A stretch of 25,443 nucleotides of DNA from assembly GCA_902493895.1 (NCBI GenBank), contig CABUQW010000029.1:1-25443 (forward strand), read 5' to 3'. Shown here one piece after another: positions 7,070 to 15,087 of the stretch. How positions within the stretch are numbered: the stretch's first letter is position 1; each line of letters opens with the position of its first letter. The stretch is from an uncultured Collinsella sp. (GTDB lineage Bacteria > Actinomycetota > Coriobacteriia > Coriobacteriales > Coriobacteriaceae). The notes under the pieces are model-generated. The model was not told the origin of the DNA. It saw only the letters and a program-made list of their open reading frames with translations, and searched no databases. The translations under genes and the position numbers were made by a program.

Positions 7070-9274
7070 CTAGCCGACCGTATCGTCAGGCGTGGGCGAG
7101 GGGTCGGGAGTGGGTGTAGGCGTAGGCGTAGGCGTAGGCGTGCCGCCATCGCCGCCGGTCGAACCGCCAGTGGAGCCGCCCGTCGAGCCACCGGTCGTAC
7201 CGGTGCCGCCCGTGGTGTCGCCGCCCGTGGTCTCGGTGGTCGTGGTCGTCGTTGTCGTCGTTGTGGTGGTTTCCTCTTCGTCCTCGTTCTCGTCCTTGTC
7301 GTCGTTCTCCGTCTTCTTGGTGTTGTTGGTGCCGTAGAACTTCCAGACGCTGTTGTTCTTGTAGGTGGGCGCCGTTCCGGTCGCAAACTCCTCGCGCTCG
7401 GTACCGGTCAGAACGGTGTTCATAAACCGCTTAAAGACAGGCAGGTTGGTGCTGTCGCCCAGCAGGTCTGTGCCGTATTTTTGGATGGGAATCTCGCCCG
7501 CGGAATAGCCGGTCCACAGGGCGCACGCCAGCTGCGGGGTATAGCCGCAGAACCACAGGTTGGTGGTGTTGTCGGTGGTGCCCGTCTTGCCGGCATAGGG
7601 CTGGTTGACGCTCAGGGCGCCGGCAGCACCCGTACCGCCGCCCTTCATGACGCCGGACAGAACATCGGTGACCGCGGCGGCCTCGCCCTCGGTAAGTACC
7701 TGTGAGGGATTGTCGGTGTGCTGGTACAGCACCGAACCGGTACGAGAGTCAATCTCGGTGATGGCGATCGGCTGGCGATAGTAGCCGCCGTTGGCAAACG
7801 TCGCGTAGGCGGCGGCCATCTCGAGCGGCGAGATCGAGCCGGTGCCGAGGGTCATGACGGGAACGTCCTCGATGTTGTCCTTGGCGGGATCGATGCCGAG
7901 CTTTTTGACGAGCGAGATGATCTTGCTGTTGCCGACGGCTTCCGCCACCTGGATGTAGCCGGTGTTGGAGGAGTATGCCGTCGCCTGCTTAAGCGTGATG
8001 TTGCCATAGCTATGGTTGGCGTAGTTTTGGACCTCGGTCGTGGTGCCCTTGGCCTTGAGCGGCGAGTTGCAGTTGAGGGTGACGTTGGGGTTCATGCCGT
8101 TTTGGATGGCAGTTGCCAGCGTAAAGGCCTTAAAGGTGGAGCCGACGGGACGCTTGGCCGTGGCATGGTTTACGTGGTTCTCGTCGGCGTTGTAGTCATA
8201 GCCGCCCACCATGCACTTGATGTAGCCGGTCTTGGGGTCGACGACGACCATGCCCATGTCCAGGCCGTCGAGTGAGAGCGTGTCGAGCTGCTCGCGGACG
8301 GCATTCTCTGCCACCTGCTGCATCGTGGGGTCGATGGTGGTCTTGACGGTCATGCCGCCCTTAAAGAGCACATCGGTCGAGAACTCCTGCTCCAGCAGCT
8401 GCTTAACATAGGCGACAAAGTAGGGCTGCGAGTATACGTCGACGCCGCTGCCCGAAATCTCGGTCACGTTGAGGGTGATGGGCTCGGCCTGTGCGGCATC
8501 GTGCTCCTCCTGGGTGATGTGGCCCAGGCGCAGCATGTTGTCGAGGACCTTGTTGCGACGGGACAGCGCCAAGTCGGGGTTGACCGTGGGGTCGTACTGC
8601 GAGGGCGAGTTGGGAAGGCCGATGAGCAGCGCGGCCTCGCTCAGGGTGAGGTCGGCGGCGCTCTTGGACAGATAAGTCTCGGCTGCGGCCTCGATACCGT
8701 AGGCGCCGTGGCCGTAATAGATGGTGTTGAGGTACATCATGAGGATCTCGTCTTTGGAGTACATGTCCTCCATCTTGATGGCGATGTAGGCCTCGCGCAC
8801 CTTACGCTCGATGGTCGAGTCGAACTGCTCCTCCTGCAGGATGGTGTTGCGCACCAGCTGCTGGGTGATAGTCGAGGCGCCTTCGTGCCCGCCGCCGAGG
8901 GTTGCCACCGCAGCACGCGCGATACCCCACAGGTCGATACCGCCGTGCTCGTAGAAGCGCTCGTCCTCGACGTCAACGGTGCCCTGCAGCACGTAGGGGG
9001 AGACCTCGTCCTTGGTGATGGACTTGCGGTTTTGCGTGTAGAAGCTCGCGATCTTGTTGCCGTTGCAGTCGACGATCTCGGTGGGCTCGCTCACCAGATA
9101 CGCGTTGGCGTCGGTGTAGTCGGGCAGATCGGACAGCCAGCGGTTGACGTTGCCGACCATGCCGATGCCAAACGCCACGCCCGCGATAAGCAAAAAGCCC
9201 AAAAACGAGAGCAGGATTATGGGCAGGGCGTGCGTCTTTGAACGGCTGTGTCCCTGTCGTTGGCGAGGACCCAT
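7070..9274 (-). CDS. Class A penicillin-binding protein (GT51 plus transpeptidase)
   Basis: This bifunctional enzyme polymerises lipid II and cross-links peptidoglycan outside the membrane. From the ATG at 9274 (GGAGG 7 nt upstream) it has 734 residues. One signal-anchor helix lies at about 16-39. The GT51 domain follows with catalytic Glu E103 in VEDERFYEHGG, GASTITQQL at 132-140 and YLNTIYYGHGAYGIEAAAE. The transpeptidase has the active-site Ser S379 (GSTFK), S435-S436-N437 and the KTG box at K563. The end is a long low-complexity tail: Asp/Glu/Lys-rich, then a Thr run, Gly/Ser/Thr repeats and Pro-Thr repeats (about 655-734). Such tails are thought to extend into the wall. A longer ORF starting 41 codons upstream is rejected for lack of a binding site. 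It is divergent from the U32 gene. Confidence 0.95.
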   Translation of the reverse strand: MGPRQRQGHSRSKTHALPIILLSFLGFLLIAGVAFGIGMVGNVNRWLSDLPDYTDANAYLVSEPTEIVDCNGNKIASFYTQNRKSITKDEVSPYVLQGTVDVEDERFYEHGGIDLWGIARAAVATLGGGHEGASTITQQLVRNTILQEEQFDSTIERKVREAYIAIKMEDMYSKDEILMMYLNTIYYGHGAYGIEAAAETYLSKSAADLTLSEAALLIGLPNSPSQYDPTVNPDLALSRRNKVLDNMLRLGHITQEEHDAAQAEPITLNVTEISGSGVDVYSQPYFVAYVKQLLEQEFSTDVLFKGGMTVKTTIDPTMQQVAENAVREQLDTLSLDGLDMGMVVVDPKTGYIKCMVGGYDYNADENHVNHATAKRPVGSTFKAFTLATAIQNGMNPNVTLNCNSPLKAKGTTTEVQNYANHSYGNITLKQATAYSSNTGYIQVAEAVGNSKIISLVKKLGIDPAKDNIEDVPVMTLGTGSISPLEMAAAYATFANGGYYRQPIAITEIDSRTGSVLYQHTDNPSQVLTEGEAAAVTDVLSGVMKGGGTGAAGALSVNQPYAGKTGTTDNTTNLWFCGYTPQLACALWTGYSAGEIPIQKYGTDLLGDSTNLPVFKRFMNTVLTGTEREEFATGTAPTYKNNSVWKFYGTNNTKKTENDDKDENEDEEETTTTTTTTTTTTETTGGDTTGGTGTTGGSTGGSTGGSTGGDGGTPTPTPTPTPTPDPSPTPDDTVG

Positions 9275-9436
9275 ATATTGACCTCCAGGTATGTCGTGCC
9301 GGACGGTGGATGTGCCGTCGGGGCAGGATGGACATAAGTTATTACACGATAAACCAAACGGGGCGCGCGAGGCCTCGTGTATGCTGGAAGACGGCATTTT
9401 TCAGAGTGAATGCATACCTTGGTAAGGAGTTTGTCG

Positions 9437-11395
9437 ATGGCGATTCGGACGATGGGGCCGAGCGGGCAACACGAGACTGGATTGGATGCTGCCGGTGCGG
9501 CGCTGCCCGAGCTGCTGGCGCCGGCGGGCGGGCTCGACCAGATGTTTGCGGCCATCGCCGCGGGCGCCGATGCCATCTATGCGGGGTTGGGCGGCTTTAA
9601 CGCCCGCGTGAGCGCCCATGGCTTTACGGATGACGAGTTTGCGCGCGGTTGTGCCGTGGCGCATGCCCATGGCGTGCGTGTGTACGCGACGCTCAACGTG
9701 TTCGTGTTTGATGACGAGCTGGCTGACGCGGTGGCGTTGGGAGCTCACGCGCTGGGGCTGGGCGCCGATGCCCTGATTGTTGCCGACGCCGGATTGGTAT
9801 GCGCGCTGCGTGCGGCGATTCCCGACGTCGAGATTCACCTGTCCACACAAGCGGGCGTTCATAGCGAAGGTGCCGTGCGGCTTGCCGCCGACGAGCTGGG
9901 GGTCGAGCGCGTGACGACGGCACGCGAGCTGACGGTCGACGAGATTGCGGCGCTATGTGCCACGGGCGTGTCCATCGAGGTATTCTGCCACGGTGCGATT
10001 TGCATCGGCTATTCGGGGGCGTGCGAGTTCTCGGCCCTGCGGCGTGGGCGCTCGGCGATGCGCGGCGACTGCACGCAGCCGTGCCGTCTGGCGTACGACC
10101 TGGTGGACGAGGCGGGGCAGAGCGTTGTCGCCGTCGAGGGAGATCGCCTACTGTGCCCGCGCGACTATCTGGGTATTGCGCATCTGCCCGAGCTTGTAGA
10201 TGCCGGCGTGGCATCGCTCAAGATCGAGGGTCGCATGAAGAATCCCGACTACGTCTTTAACGTGGTGAGGTTGTGGCGTCGGGCGCTTGATATGCTGCGC
10301 GACGGCACATGGGATGCCGATGCGGTGCCGACGCTTGGGCGCGAGCTGGGAAGGTCGTTCAACCGCGGCTTTACCGATGCGTATCTGCGGGGTCGTTCGG
10401 GTGCCGAGCTCATGAGCTTTGAGCGTGCGATCAACCAGGGCGTGCGCGTGGGCCACTTGGTGGCGGTGGGTCACGAAGAGGTGACGGTTGAGCTTGATGC
10501 CGCCGTGGCGGCGGGTGATACGCTCGAGATCCGATTTTACCCGGGTGCCGATGCGCGTCCCGATGTGCCCAAGCGCTGGCCACAGGTGCCTTGCCCCGTG
10601 GATGCTGCTGCGGGAGAGCACATCGTCGTGCACTGTAAACGCAAGGTGGACGCGGGCTGCGAGGTCTATCTGATTCGCAGCGCCGGCGTGTTGGATCAGA
10701 CGGCGGCGGTGTTGGAGCGCATGCGGGCCGAGGCGGATGCGATTGCGCCCGTTGCGCGTGTTGTTGAGGTGCTGCCCTTTGAGGACGTTGCGGTGGATGG
10801 CGGTGCGTCGACGGAGTTGGTGGAGTGCGCGGTTCCCGCTCGCATGGTTTTTGCTTGGCAGCTGATGGATGCCGACCCGCGCGGAGAGCTCGATTTGTCC
10901 GACGCCGTTGTGGTGCTTGACGAGGTGTGCCGCACGGGTGACGCTGACCGGACCCGCTCGCTGATGCAGCGTGCCGGGCGCGTCGTCTGCCGCAACCTGG
11001 GACAGGTGGTGATCGCTCGCGAGCTGGACGTGACGTTTGACGTGGCGGCGCCGGTGTTCTGCGCGAATCGGGCCACGCTTACCTGGCTGCGCGGACTCGG
11101 TGCGGGGCGGGTGTACTTGCCGGCCGAGTTGCTCGGCAATGATGCGGAACGTATTGCTGAACTGGCTGCTGAACCCGGCGTCTTGGGTCCGGTCGACGCC
11201 GACCGTCCCGAGCTTATGGTGTGCGAGCACTGCCTGCTGACCGCCGAGGGCGTCTGTGCCACCGATGCGACGGAACAGGTCCGTTGCCGCGACTGCTCGC
11301 ATCGGCGGCGGGTACGCTATCTGGTCGAGCGTGACGGTACGCGTCTGCCAGTTGCCATTGACGCATGCGGCAGGACGAGGATTTTCCTGTCGTAG
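9437..11395 (+). CDS. U32 family protein (RlhA/TrhP-like)
   Basis: U32 proteins were first called collagenases; the studied bacterial members (RlhA, TrhP) take part in hydroxylation of rRNA or tRNA bases. The product has 652 residues, close to the RlhA length. PELLAPAGGLDQMFAAIAAG starts the TIM-barrel-like part. The U32 signature is EVFCHGAICIGYSGAC at 181-196, followed by the Cys motif RGDCTQPCR (209-217). SLKIEGRMKNPDYV and FNRGFTDAYL are further family segments. The C-terminal end has a Cys group (C596, C599, C607, C617, C620) that could bind metal. The ATG at 9437 is chosen over that at 9410 because AAGGAG lies 7 nt before it. It stands alone, divergent from the PBP gene and 96 nt ahead of tyrS. 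Which RNA it serves cannot be told from sequence. Confidence 0.88.
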   Translation: MAIRTMGPSGQHETGLDAAGAALPELLAPAGGLDQMFAAIAAGADAIYAGLGGFNARVSAHGFTDDEFARGCAVAHAHGVRVYATLNVFVFDDELADAVALGAHALGLGADALIVADAGLVCALRAAIPDVEIHLSTQAGVHSEGAVRLAADELGVERVTTARELTVDEIAALCATGVSIEVFCHGAICIGYSGACEFSALRRGRSAMRGDCTQPCRLAYDLVDEAGQSVVAVEGDRLLCPRDYLGIAHLPELVDAGVASLKIEGRMKNPDYVFNVVRLWRRALDMLRDGTWDADAVPTLGRELGRSFNRGFTDAYLRGRSGAELMSFERAINQGVRVGHLVAVGHEEVTVELDAAVAAGDTLEIRFYPGADARPDVPKRWPQVPCPVDAAAGEHIVVHCKRKVDAGCEVYLIRSAGVLDQTAAVLERMRAEADAIAPVARVVEVLPFEDVAVDGGASTELVECAVPARMVFAWQLMDADPRGELDLSDAVVVLDEVCRTGDADRTRSLMQRAGRVVCRNLGQVVIARELDVTFDVAAPVFCANRATLTWLRGLGAGRVYLPAELLGNDAERIAELAAEPGVLGPVDADRPELMVCEHCLLTAEGVCATDATEQVRCRDCSHRRRVRYLVERDGTRLPVAIDACGRTRIFLS

Positions 11396-11443
11396 GTGCC
11401 GCGTCGCGTCAGTTTGTTATCATAAGAGAGTTTATGGACTTCC

Positions 11444-11470
11444 AGCACCGCCGTTTTCGGCGAGGGTGCT
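11444..11470 (+). promoter_or_regulatory. Hairpin in the tyrS leader
   Basis: AGCACCGCCG at 11444-11453 pairs with CGGC (11458-11461) and GGTGCT (11465-11470) around a TTTT loop, with a GAG bulge. No T-run follows; the tyrS ribosome binding site begins 7 nt later. It may terminate the U32 transcript weakly or shape the tyrS leader. I see no T-box sequence here. Confidence 0.5.
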
Positions 11471-11491
11471 ATAGCAAAAGGAGGATACCCA

Positions 11492-12703
11492 ATGCTGTCT
11501 GTTGACGAGCAAATGCGTATCATCACCTCGGGCGCCGCGCAGATCGTTCCCGAGGCCGACCTTCGCAAGAAGCTTGAGAAGGGCGAGCCCCTCAACATCA
11601 AGCTCGGCGTCGACCCCACCAGCCCCGACCTGCACCTGGGCCACGCCGTGCCGCTGCGTAAGATGCGTCAGTTCCAGGACCTGGGCCACAACGTCACCCT
11701 CATCATTGGCAACGGTACCGCGTTGATTGGCGACCCTTCGGGCAAGAATTCCACCCGTCCGCAGCTTTCGCAGGAGCAGATCGAGGCCAATGCCGAGACC
11801 TACGTGAGCCAGGCCATGAAGATCCTGGATCCCGAGAAGACCACCATCGTGCACAACGGCGACTGGATCCTTTCGATGGACCTGGCCGGCCTGCTGCAGG
11901 TGTGCTCCAAGTTCACCGTCGCCCGCATTCTTGAGCGCGATGACTTTACCAAGCGCTACCAGTCCCAGACGCCGATCGCCCTGCATGAGTTCCTGTATCC
12001 CGTGATGCAGGCCTTTGACTCCGTGCAGATCAAGGCCGACGTCGAGATGGGCGGCACCGATCAGCTCTTCAACCTGCTCGCCGGCCGTGAGCTCATGGAG
12101 AAGATGGGCATGGAGCCCCAGATCGCGCTCACCATGCCGCTGCTCGAGGGCACCGACGGCGTGCGCAAGATGTCCAAGTCATACGGCAACTACATCGGCC
12201 TGACCGACGCTCCCAAGGACATGTTCGGCAAGACCATGTCCATCCCCGACGAGATGATCGGCAAGTACTATCGTCTGGCCAGCTCGCTCACCCCGGCCGA
12301 GGTCGACAAGATCGACGCCGCCCTGGCCGACGGCTCTGCCGATCCCTATGAGCTCAAGCGCGCTCTGGGTCGCGACCTGTGCGACACCTACCACGGCGCC
12401 GGCGCCGGCGACGAGGCTCAGGCCGAGTTCGACCGCGTGTTCAAGGAGGGCCAGCTCGCCGACTTCCCCGAGAAGCACGTTGAGCTGACTGTTAACGACG
12501 AGGGGCAGATCTACCTCGCCGGTCTGCTCAAGGACCTGGGCCTTTCGGCCAGCGCCGGCCAGGCCCGTCGCGACATCGACGGCGGCGGCGTCAAGATCAA
12601 CGGCAAGGCCGTGGCTCCCAAGAGCTACAACATCGACCCCAGTGCCCTCAAGCTGGGCGACACTCTCTCCGTGGGCAAGCGCAAGGGCTTTAAGTTGATT
12701 TAG
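11492..12703 (+). CDS. tyrS: Tyrosyl-tRNA synthetase
   Basis: This class I synthetase charges tRNA-Tyr with tyrosine. The 403-residue protein has the HIGH signature as HLGH at 48-51 (DPTSPDLHLGHAVPLRKM) and KMSKS at 226-230. Between them is the tyrosine-binding region with DVEMGGTDQLFNLLAGRELM. A C-terminal S4 RNA-binding domain (about 340-403) contains AGQARRDIDGGGVKINGKAV. The ATG at 11492 follows AAAGGAGGATACCCA, a strong site. Codon choice is strongly C-ending, as for a highly expressed gene. The TAG stop touches a perfect hairpin, and a terminator-like hairpin follows 70 nt later. Confidence 0.97.
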   Translation: MLSVDEQMRIITSGAAQIVPEADLRKKLEKGEPLNIKLGVDPTSPDLHLGHAVPLRKMRQFQDLGHNVTLIIGNGTALIGDPSGKNSTRPQLSQEQIEANAETYVSQAMKILDPEKTTIVHNGDWILSMDLAGLLQVCSKFTVARILERDDFTKRYQSQTPIALHEFLYPVMQAFDSVQIKADVEMGGTDQLFNLLAGRELMEKMGMEPQIALTMPLLEGTDGVRKMSKSYGNYIGLTDAPKDMFGKTMSIPDEMIGKYYRLASSLTPAEVDKIDAALADGSADPYELKRALGRDLCDTYHGAGAGDEAQAEFDRVFKEGQLADFPEKHVELTVNDEGQIYLAGLLKDLGLSASAGQARRDIDGGGVKINGKAVAPKSYNIDPSALKLGDTLSVGKRKGFKLI

Positions 12704-12730
12704 TTACGCGGTTTTACCAAACCGCGTAAC
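12703..12730. repeat. Perfect 12-bp hairpin at the tyrS stop codon
   Basis: GTTACGCGGTTT at 12703-12714 and AAACCGCGTAAC at 12719-12730 are exact reverse complements around a TACC loop. The first base is the last base of the tyrS stop. No T-run follows, so it may protect the mRNA end or be a mobile repeat rather than a terminator. Confidence 0.8.
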
Positions 12731-12773
12731 AGCTCGACGCTGCGCGGGCTCCAGAGCGACAACTTGTCATTCA

Positions 12774-12814
12774 AAGAGGACGGCATGACCAGAAGGTCTA
12801 TGCCGTCCTCTTTT
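12774..12814 (+). terminator. Terminator-like hairpin after tyrS with the shared core
   Basis: AAGAGGACGGCAT at 12774-12786 pairs perfectly with ATGCCGTCCTCTT at 12800-12812. Inside, GACC pairs with GGTC around an AGAA loop, with one bulged T. T residues at 12811-12814 follow the stem. The central 23 nt (12782-12804) match the centre of the map-infA palindrome except at two loop bases. Confidence 0.75.
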
Positions 12815-12887
12815 CATGCCAATTTGTTCGCTCTGTAGTCCGCTCGCTGTCCGTTCTCCACCTACGGCGTTGTCCCGGTTGGCACTT

Positions 12888-12924
12888 AGGGACGTTTCTT
12901 TTTGGTGCAAAGCAACCTGTCCCC
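12888..12924. repeat. GGGAC-type imperfect palindromic repeat
   Basis: The stretch runs from AGGGACGTTTC to ACCTGTCCCC, whose ends are inverted (GGGAC/GTCCC) around a T-rich centre and GGTGCAAAG. The same GGGGACGTTC and TGTCCCC words return at 14887, 15894 and 15949-15986, so it belongs to a repeat family in this genome. Confidence 0.55.
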
Positions 12925-12964
12925 ATTTCGCCATGCGGCGTGTGCCGTTAAGCGGAGAGGCGTA

Positions 12965-12992
12965 TTGCTGGCCTATCGTTTGGGCATACAAT
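12965..12992 (+). promoter_or_regulatory. Candidate ade promoter
   Basis: TTGCTG at 12965-12970 and TACAAT at 12987-12992 are spaced by 16 bp and resemble a sigma-70 type promoter. Transcription would begin near 12999, just before the hairpin at 13005-13034. Confidence 0.55.
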
Positions 12993-13004
12993 GGCTATTG
13001 GTTT

Positions 13005-13040
13005 GCTGCGGTGAAGGTCTGTCCGCTCCGCAGCTTTTTT
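13005..13040 (+). promoter_or_regulatory. Terminator-like hairpin in the ade leader (possible attenuator)
   Basis: GCTGCGG at 13005-13011 pairs with CCGCAGC at 13028-13034 and six T residues follow at 13035-13040. It has the form of an intrinsic terminator but lies between the ade promoter and its ribosome binding site. It would stop most transcripts unless relieved, as in attenuation. Confidence 0.55.
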
Positions 13041-13060
13041 CTACGGTTAAAGGAGTATGT

Positions 13061-14881
13061 ATGTCCGTTGAGGTCATGAGGTCTGTGATCGAGGCCGCCG
13101 AGGGCCGCATGCCCGTCGACACGCTGTTTACCAATGCGCAGATCGTCGACGTGTATGGCCAGCGTGTGGCGCCCGGTAGCGTTGCCGTCAAGGACGGTGT
13201 GATCGTCGGCGTGCTCTACGATGGTCGCGACGATGCCGCTGGCACCTACGAGGCAACTGAGGTCATCGACTGCCAGGGTCGCTATCTCGCTCCCGGTTTT
13301 ATTGACGGACATCTGCATATCGAGTCTTCGAACATCCGTCCCGCCGAGTATGCTCGCATGGCCGCGACGCGCGGTACCACCACCGCCATTGCCGACAGCC
13401 ACGAGATTGCCAATGTTGCCGGTCTCGACGGCTTGCGCTTTATGATTGAGGATGGCCGCCGCGCACCCATCTCCATCAAGTACATGATGCCTTCGTGCGT
13501 GCCCGCCCTGCCCGATGAGCAGGCCGGTGCCGTTATTTCGGCTGCCGATATGCAGGCGTTTTTTGCCGAGCATCCGGGCGATGTCTTTGGCCTGGGCGAA
13601 ATGATGAACCTTCCGGGCGTTTTTATGGCCGATCCCGAGACCTGTGCTCGCATCGATGCTGCCAACCAGACGCCGTCCAAGCAGGTCGACGGCCATGCGC
13701 CGCTCGTTGCCGGTAAGGACCTCAACGCCTATGCCGCAGCGGGCATTATCGCCGACCACGAGTCGACGATTCCCGAGGAGGCGCTCGACAAGCTATCCCG
13801 CGGCATGTATGTGATGCTGCGTGAGGGCACGTGCAGCCACGACCTGGCCAATTTGTCCCCGATGCTGCTGGAGAATCCCGCGCGCGCCCGCCGCTGCTGC
13901 TTTGCGACTGACGACCGCGCCCCTTCCGATGCGCTTGCGACCGGCATGATCGACAATGCCTGCCGCGTGGCGATTGAGGCCGGTATCGACCCCGTGGTCG
14001 CTATCTCCATGGCGTCCCTCTCCACGGCCGAGGCGTTTGGCCTGGACCACGGTTGCCGCGACCCGCACGAACTGCGTGGCGCCATCGCCCCGGGCAAGCG
14101 TGCCGACCTGCTGGTACTCAACGACCTGACGTTTGCCACGGCTCCGCATCGCGTATATGCCTCCGGTGCCCTGGTGGCGCAGGACGGCACCTTTGTGGGC
14201 GAGATTGCACCCGAGATGGCCGAGGTTGCGGCCCTTGCCGATGAGCTGCGTGCTTCCGTTAAACTTCCGAAGCTATCGCTCGACGTGTTCGACTATGCCT
14301 TTAAGCCGGGCGAGGCTGTGATTGACGTGGTGCCGGGTAAGGCCATCACGGGTATGGTTCGTCCTGAGACTGACGAGGACTTGCGCCGCATTATGCTGAT
14401 CGAGCGCCACGGCCGCGGCGTGTCGCTGCAGGCCGAGGGCGCTGACGGCGACGGCCCCGCTGGCCTGGGCCTGATCGGCAAGCATATCGGTCGCGGCTGG
14501 GTGCGCGGTTTCACCATCACCGGTGGTGCCATTGCCTCCACGATCGGCCACGACTCGCACAACGTGTGCGTGGTGGGCGACAATGCGGCGGATATGATGG
14601 CTGCCGTTGAGGCCGTGGGCCAGGGCGGCCACGTGCTGGTGCGCAACGGCGAGGTCGTGGCGCGCATTCCGCTGGCGCTCGGTGGCCTTATGAGCGAGGG
14701 TACGGCCGAGGACGTTGCCGCGCAGCACGACGACTTTATGGTCAAGGCGCGCGCCATGGGTATTGAGCCGCCGCTCGACCCCATCATGGGCATCATTTTC
14801 CTGCCCCTGCCGGTGATCCCGACGCTCCGCATCCGCCCCGAGGGCATGTTCGACGTTACAACCTTCACCTACGCCGACTAG
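13061..14881 (+). CDS. ade: Adenine deaminase
   Basis: This amidohydrolase deaminates adenine to hypoxanthine in purine salvage. From the ATG at 13061 (AAAGGAG upstream, spacing about 6) it has 606 residues, near the usual 580-600. Metal-binding residues start with H84 and H86 in GFIDGHLHIESS. A conserved region ATRGTTTAIADSHEIANVAG follows, then TDDRAPSDALATG with the active-site Asp pair. A second half contains GLGLIGKHIGRGWVRGF and the family end PEGMFDVTTFTY. An overlapping out-of-frame ATG at 13057 is not used. The TAG stop lies within a 42-nt repeat (14879-14920). The leader shows a promoter followed by a terminator-like hairpin. Confidence 0.96.
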   Translation: MSVEVMRSVIEAAEGRMPVDTLFTNAQIVDVYGQRVAPGSVAVKDGVIVGVLYDGRDDAAGTYEATEVIDCQGRYLAPGFIDGHLHIESSNIRPAEYARMAATRGTTTAIADSHEIANVAGLDGLRFMIEDGRRAPISIKYMMPSCVPALPDEQAGAVISAADMQAFFAEHPGDVFGLGEMMNLPGVFMADPETCARIDAANQTPSKQVDGHAPLVAGKDLNAYAAAGIIADHESTIPEEALDKLSRGMYVMLREGTCSHDLANLSPMLLENPARARRCCFATDDRAPSDALATGMIDNACRVAIEAGIDPVVAISMASLSTAEAFGLDHGCRDPHELRGAIAPGKRADLLVLNDLTFATAPHRVYASGALVAQDGTFVGEIAPEMAEVAALADELRASVKLPKLSLDVFDYAFKPGEAVIDVVPGKAITGMVRPETDEDLRRIMLIERHGRGVSLQAEGADGDGPAGLGLIGKHIGRGWVRGFTITGGAIASTIGHDSHNVCVVGDNAADMMAAVEAVGQGGHVLVRNGEVVARIPLALGGLMSEGTAEDVAAQHDDFMVKARAMGIEPPLDPIMGIIFLPLPVIPTLRIRPEGMFDVTTFTYAD

Positions 14882-14920
14882 TCATCGGGGACGTTCTTAA
14901 ACGACTAGTCGTTGGGGACA
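14879..14920 (+). repeat. Left copy of a 42-nt inverted repeat flanking a HAD gene
   Basis: This stretch matches the reverse complement of 15952-15993 at 40 of 42 positions. Within it TAGTCnTnGGGGAC occurs twice in direct order, 27 nt apart, separated by GTTCTTAAACGAC; ACGACTAGTCGT in the middle is a perfect palindrome. The first three bases are the ade stop codon. Confidence 0.85.
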
Positions 14921-15020
14921 CTCTTTGGCGGGCTGCCTGACGCCGCGACCGTAGGACCTCTGGCATGTGTGAGCTATTTGCCAGGTCCTTGTAACGTTTA
15001 CGCCCGCGGAGTCTTATTTG

Positions 15021-15085
15021 AGCTCCCTTTGGGTACGTTGGAATCGGATACGCGTTCGATTCCAACAAGCCCGAAGGGAGCTTTT
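15021..15085 (+). promoter_or_regulatory. Very long hairpin that includes the HAD ribosome binding site
   Basis: Arms 15021-15046 and 15057-15082 pair along 26 positions with only one 2x2 mismatch and two G-U pairs. They include AGCTCCCTT/AAGGGAGCT at the base and GTTGGAATCG/CGATTCCAAC at the top, with a 10-nt loop. The 3' arm holds AAGGGAG (15074-15080), the ribosome binding site for the ATG at 15088, and TTTT follows. It can sequester translation initiation or act as a weak terminator. Confidence 0.7.
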
Positions 15086-15087
15086 CT

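Larger units (their letters stand above)
12815..13060 (+). other. Intergenic stretch ahead of ade
   Basis: No gene is supported between tyrS and ade (357 bp in all). Besides the two hairpins after tyrS, this part holds one GGGAC-type repeat, a candidate promoter and a terminator-like hairpin, each listed separately. An ORF in frame with ade starting at 12902 has no binding site, and its residues before the true start do not look like protein. No purine riboswitch core is visible. Confidence 0.6.

Noticed and set aside
7092..7337. Short tandem repeats as a CRISPR or minisatellite array
   Set aside because: They lie in the coding frame of the PBP and code for its Pro-Thr and Thr/Gly tail; there are no spacers.
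8501..9241. 246-codon open frame on the + strand opposite the PBP
   Set aside because: The - strand codes a complete class A PBP here; the + frame has no binding site and only biased composition.
9275..9397. Longer N-terminus for the PBP starting at 9397
   Set aside because: The extra 41 residues have no signal or family match, while ATG 9274 has GGAGG at good spacing directly before a basic segment and anchor helix.
10148..11302. 384-codon open frame on the - strand inside the U32 gene
   Set aside because: High GC gives long antisense frames. The + strand has a complete U32 protein with signature motifs.
11396..11491. T-box leader for tyrS
   Set aside because: The gap is only 96 nt and lacks the conserved T-box sequence and any terminator with a U-run.
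12815..13060. Purine riboswitch ahead of ade
   Set aside because: The three-way junction core with its conserved loop bases is not present.
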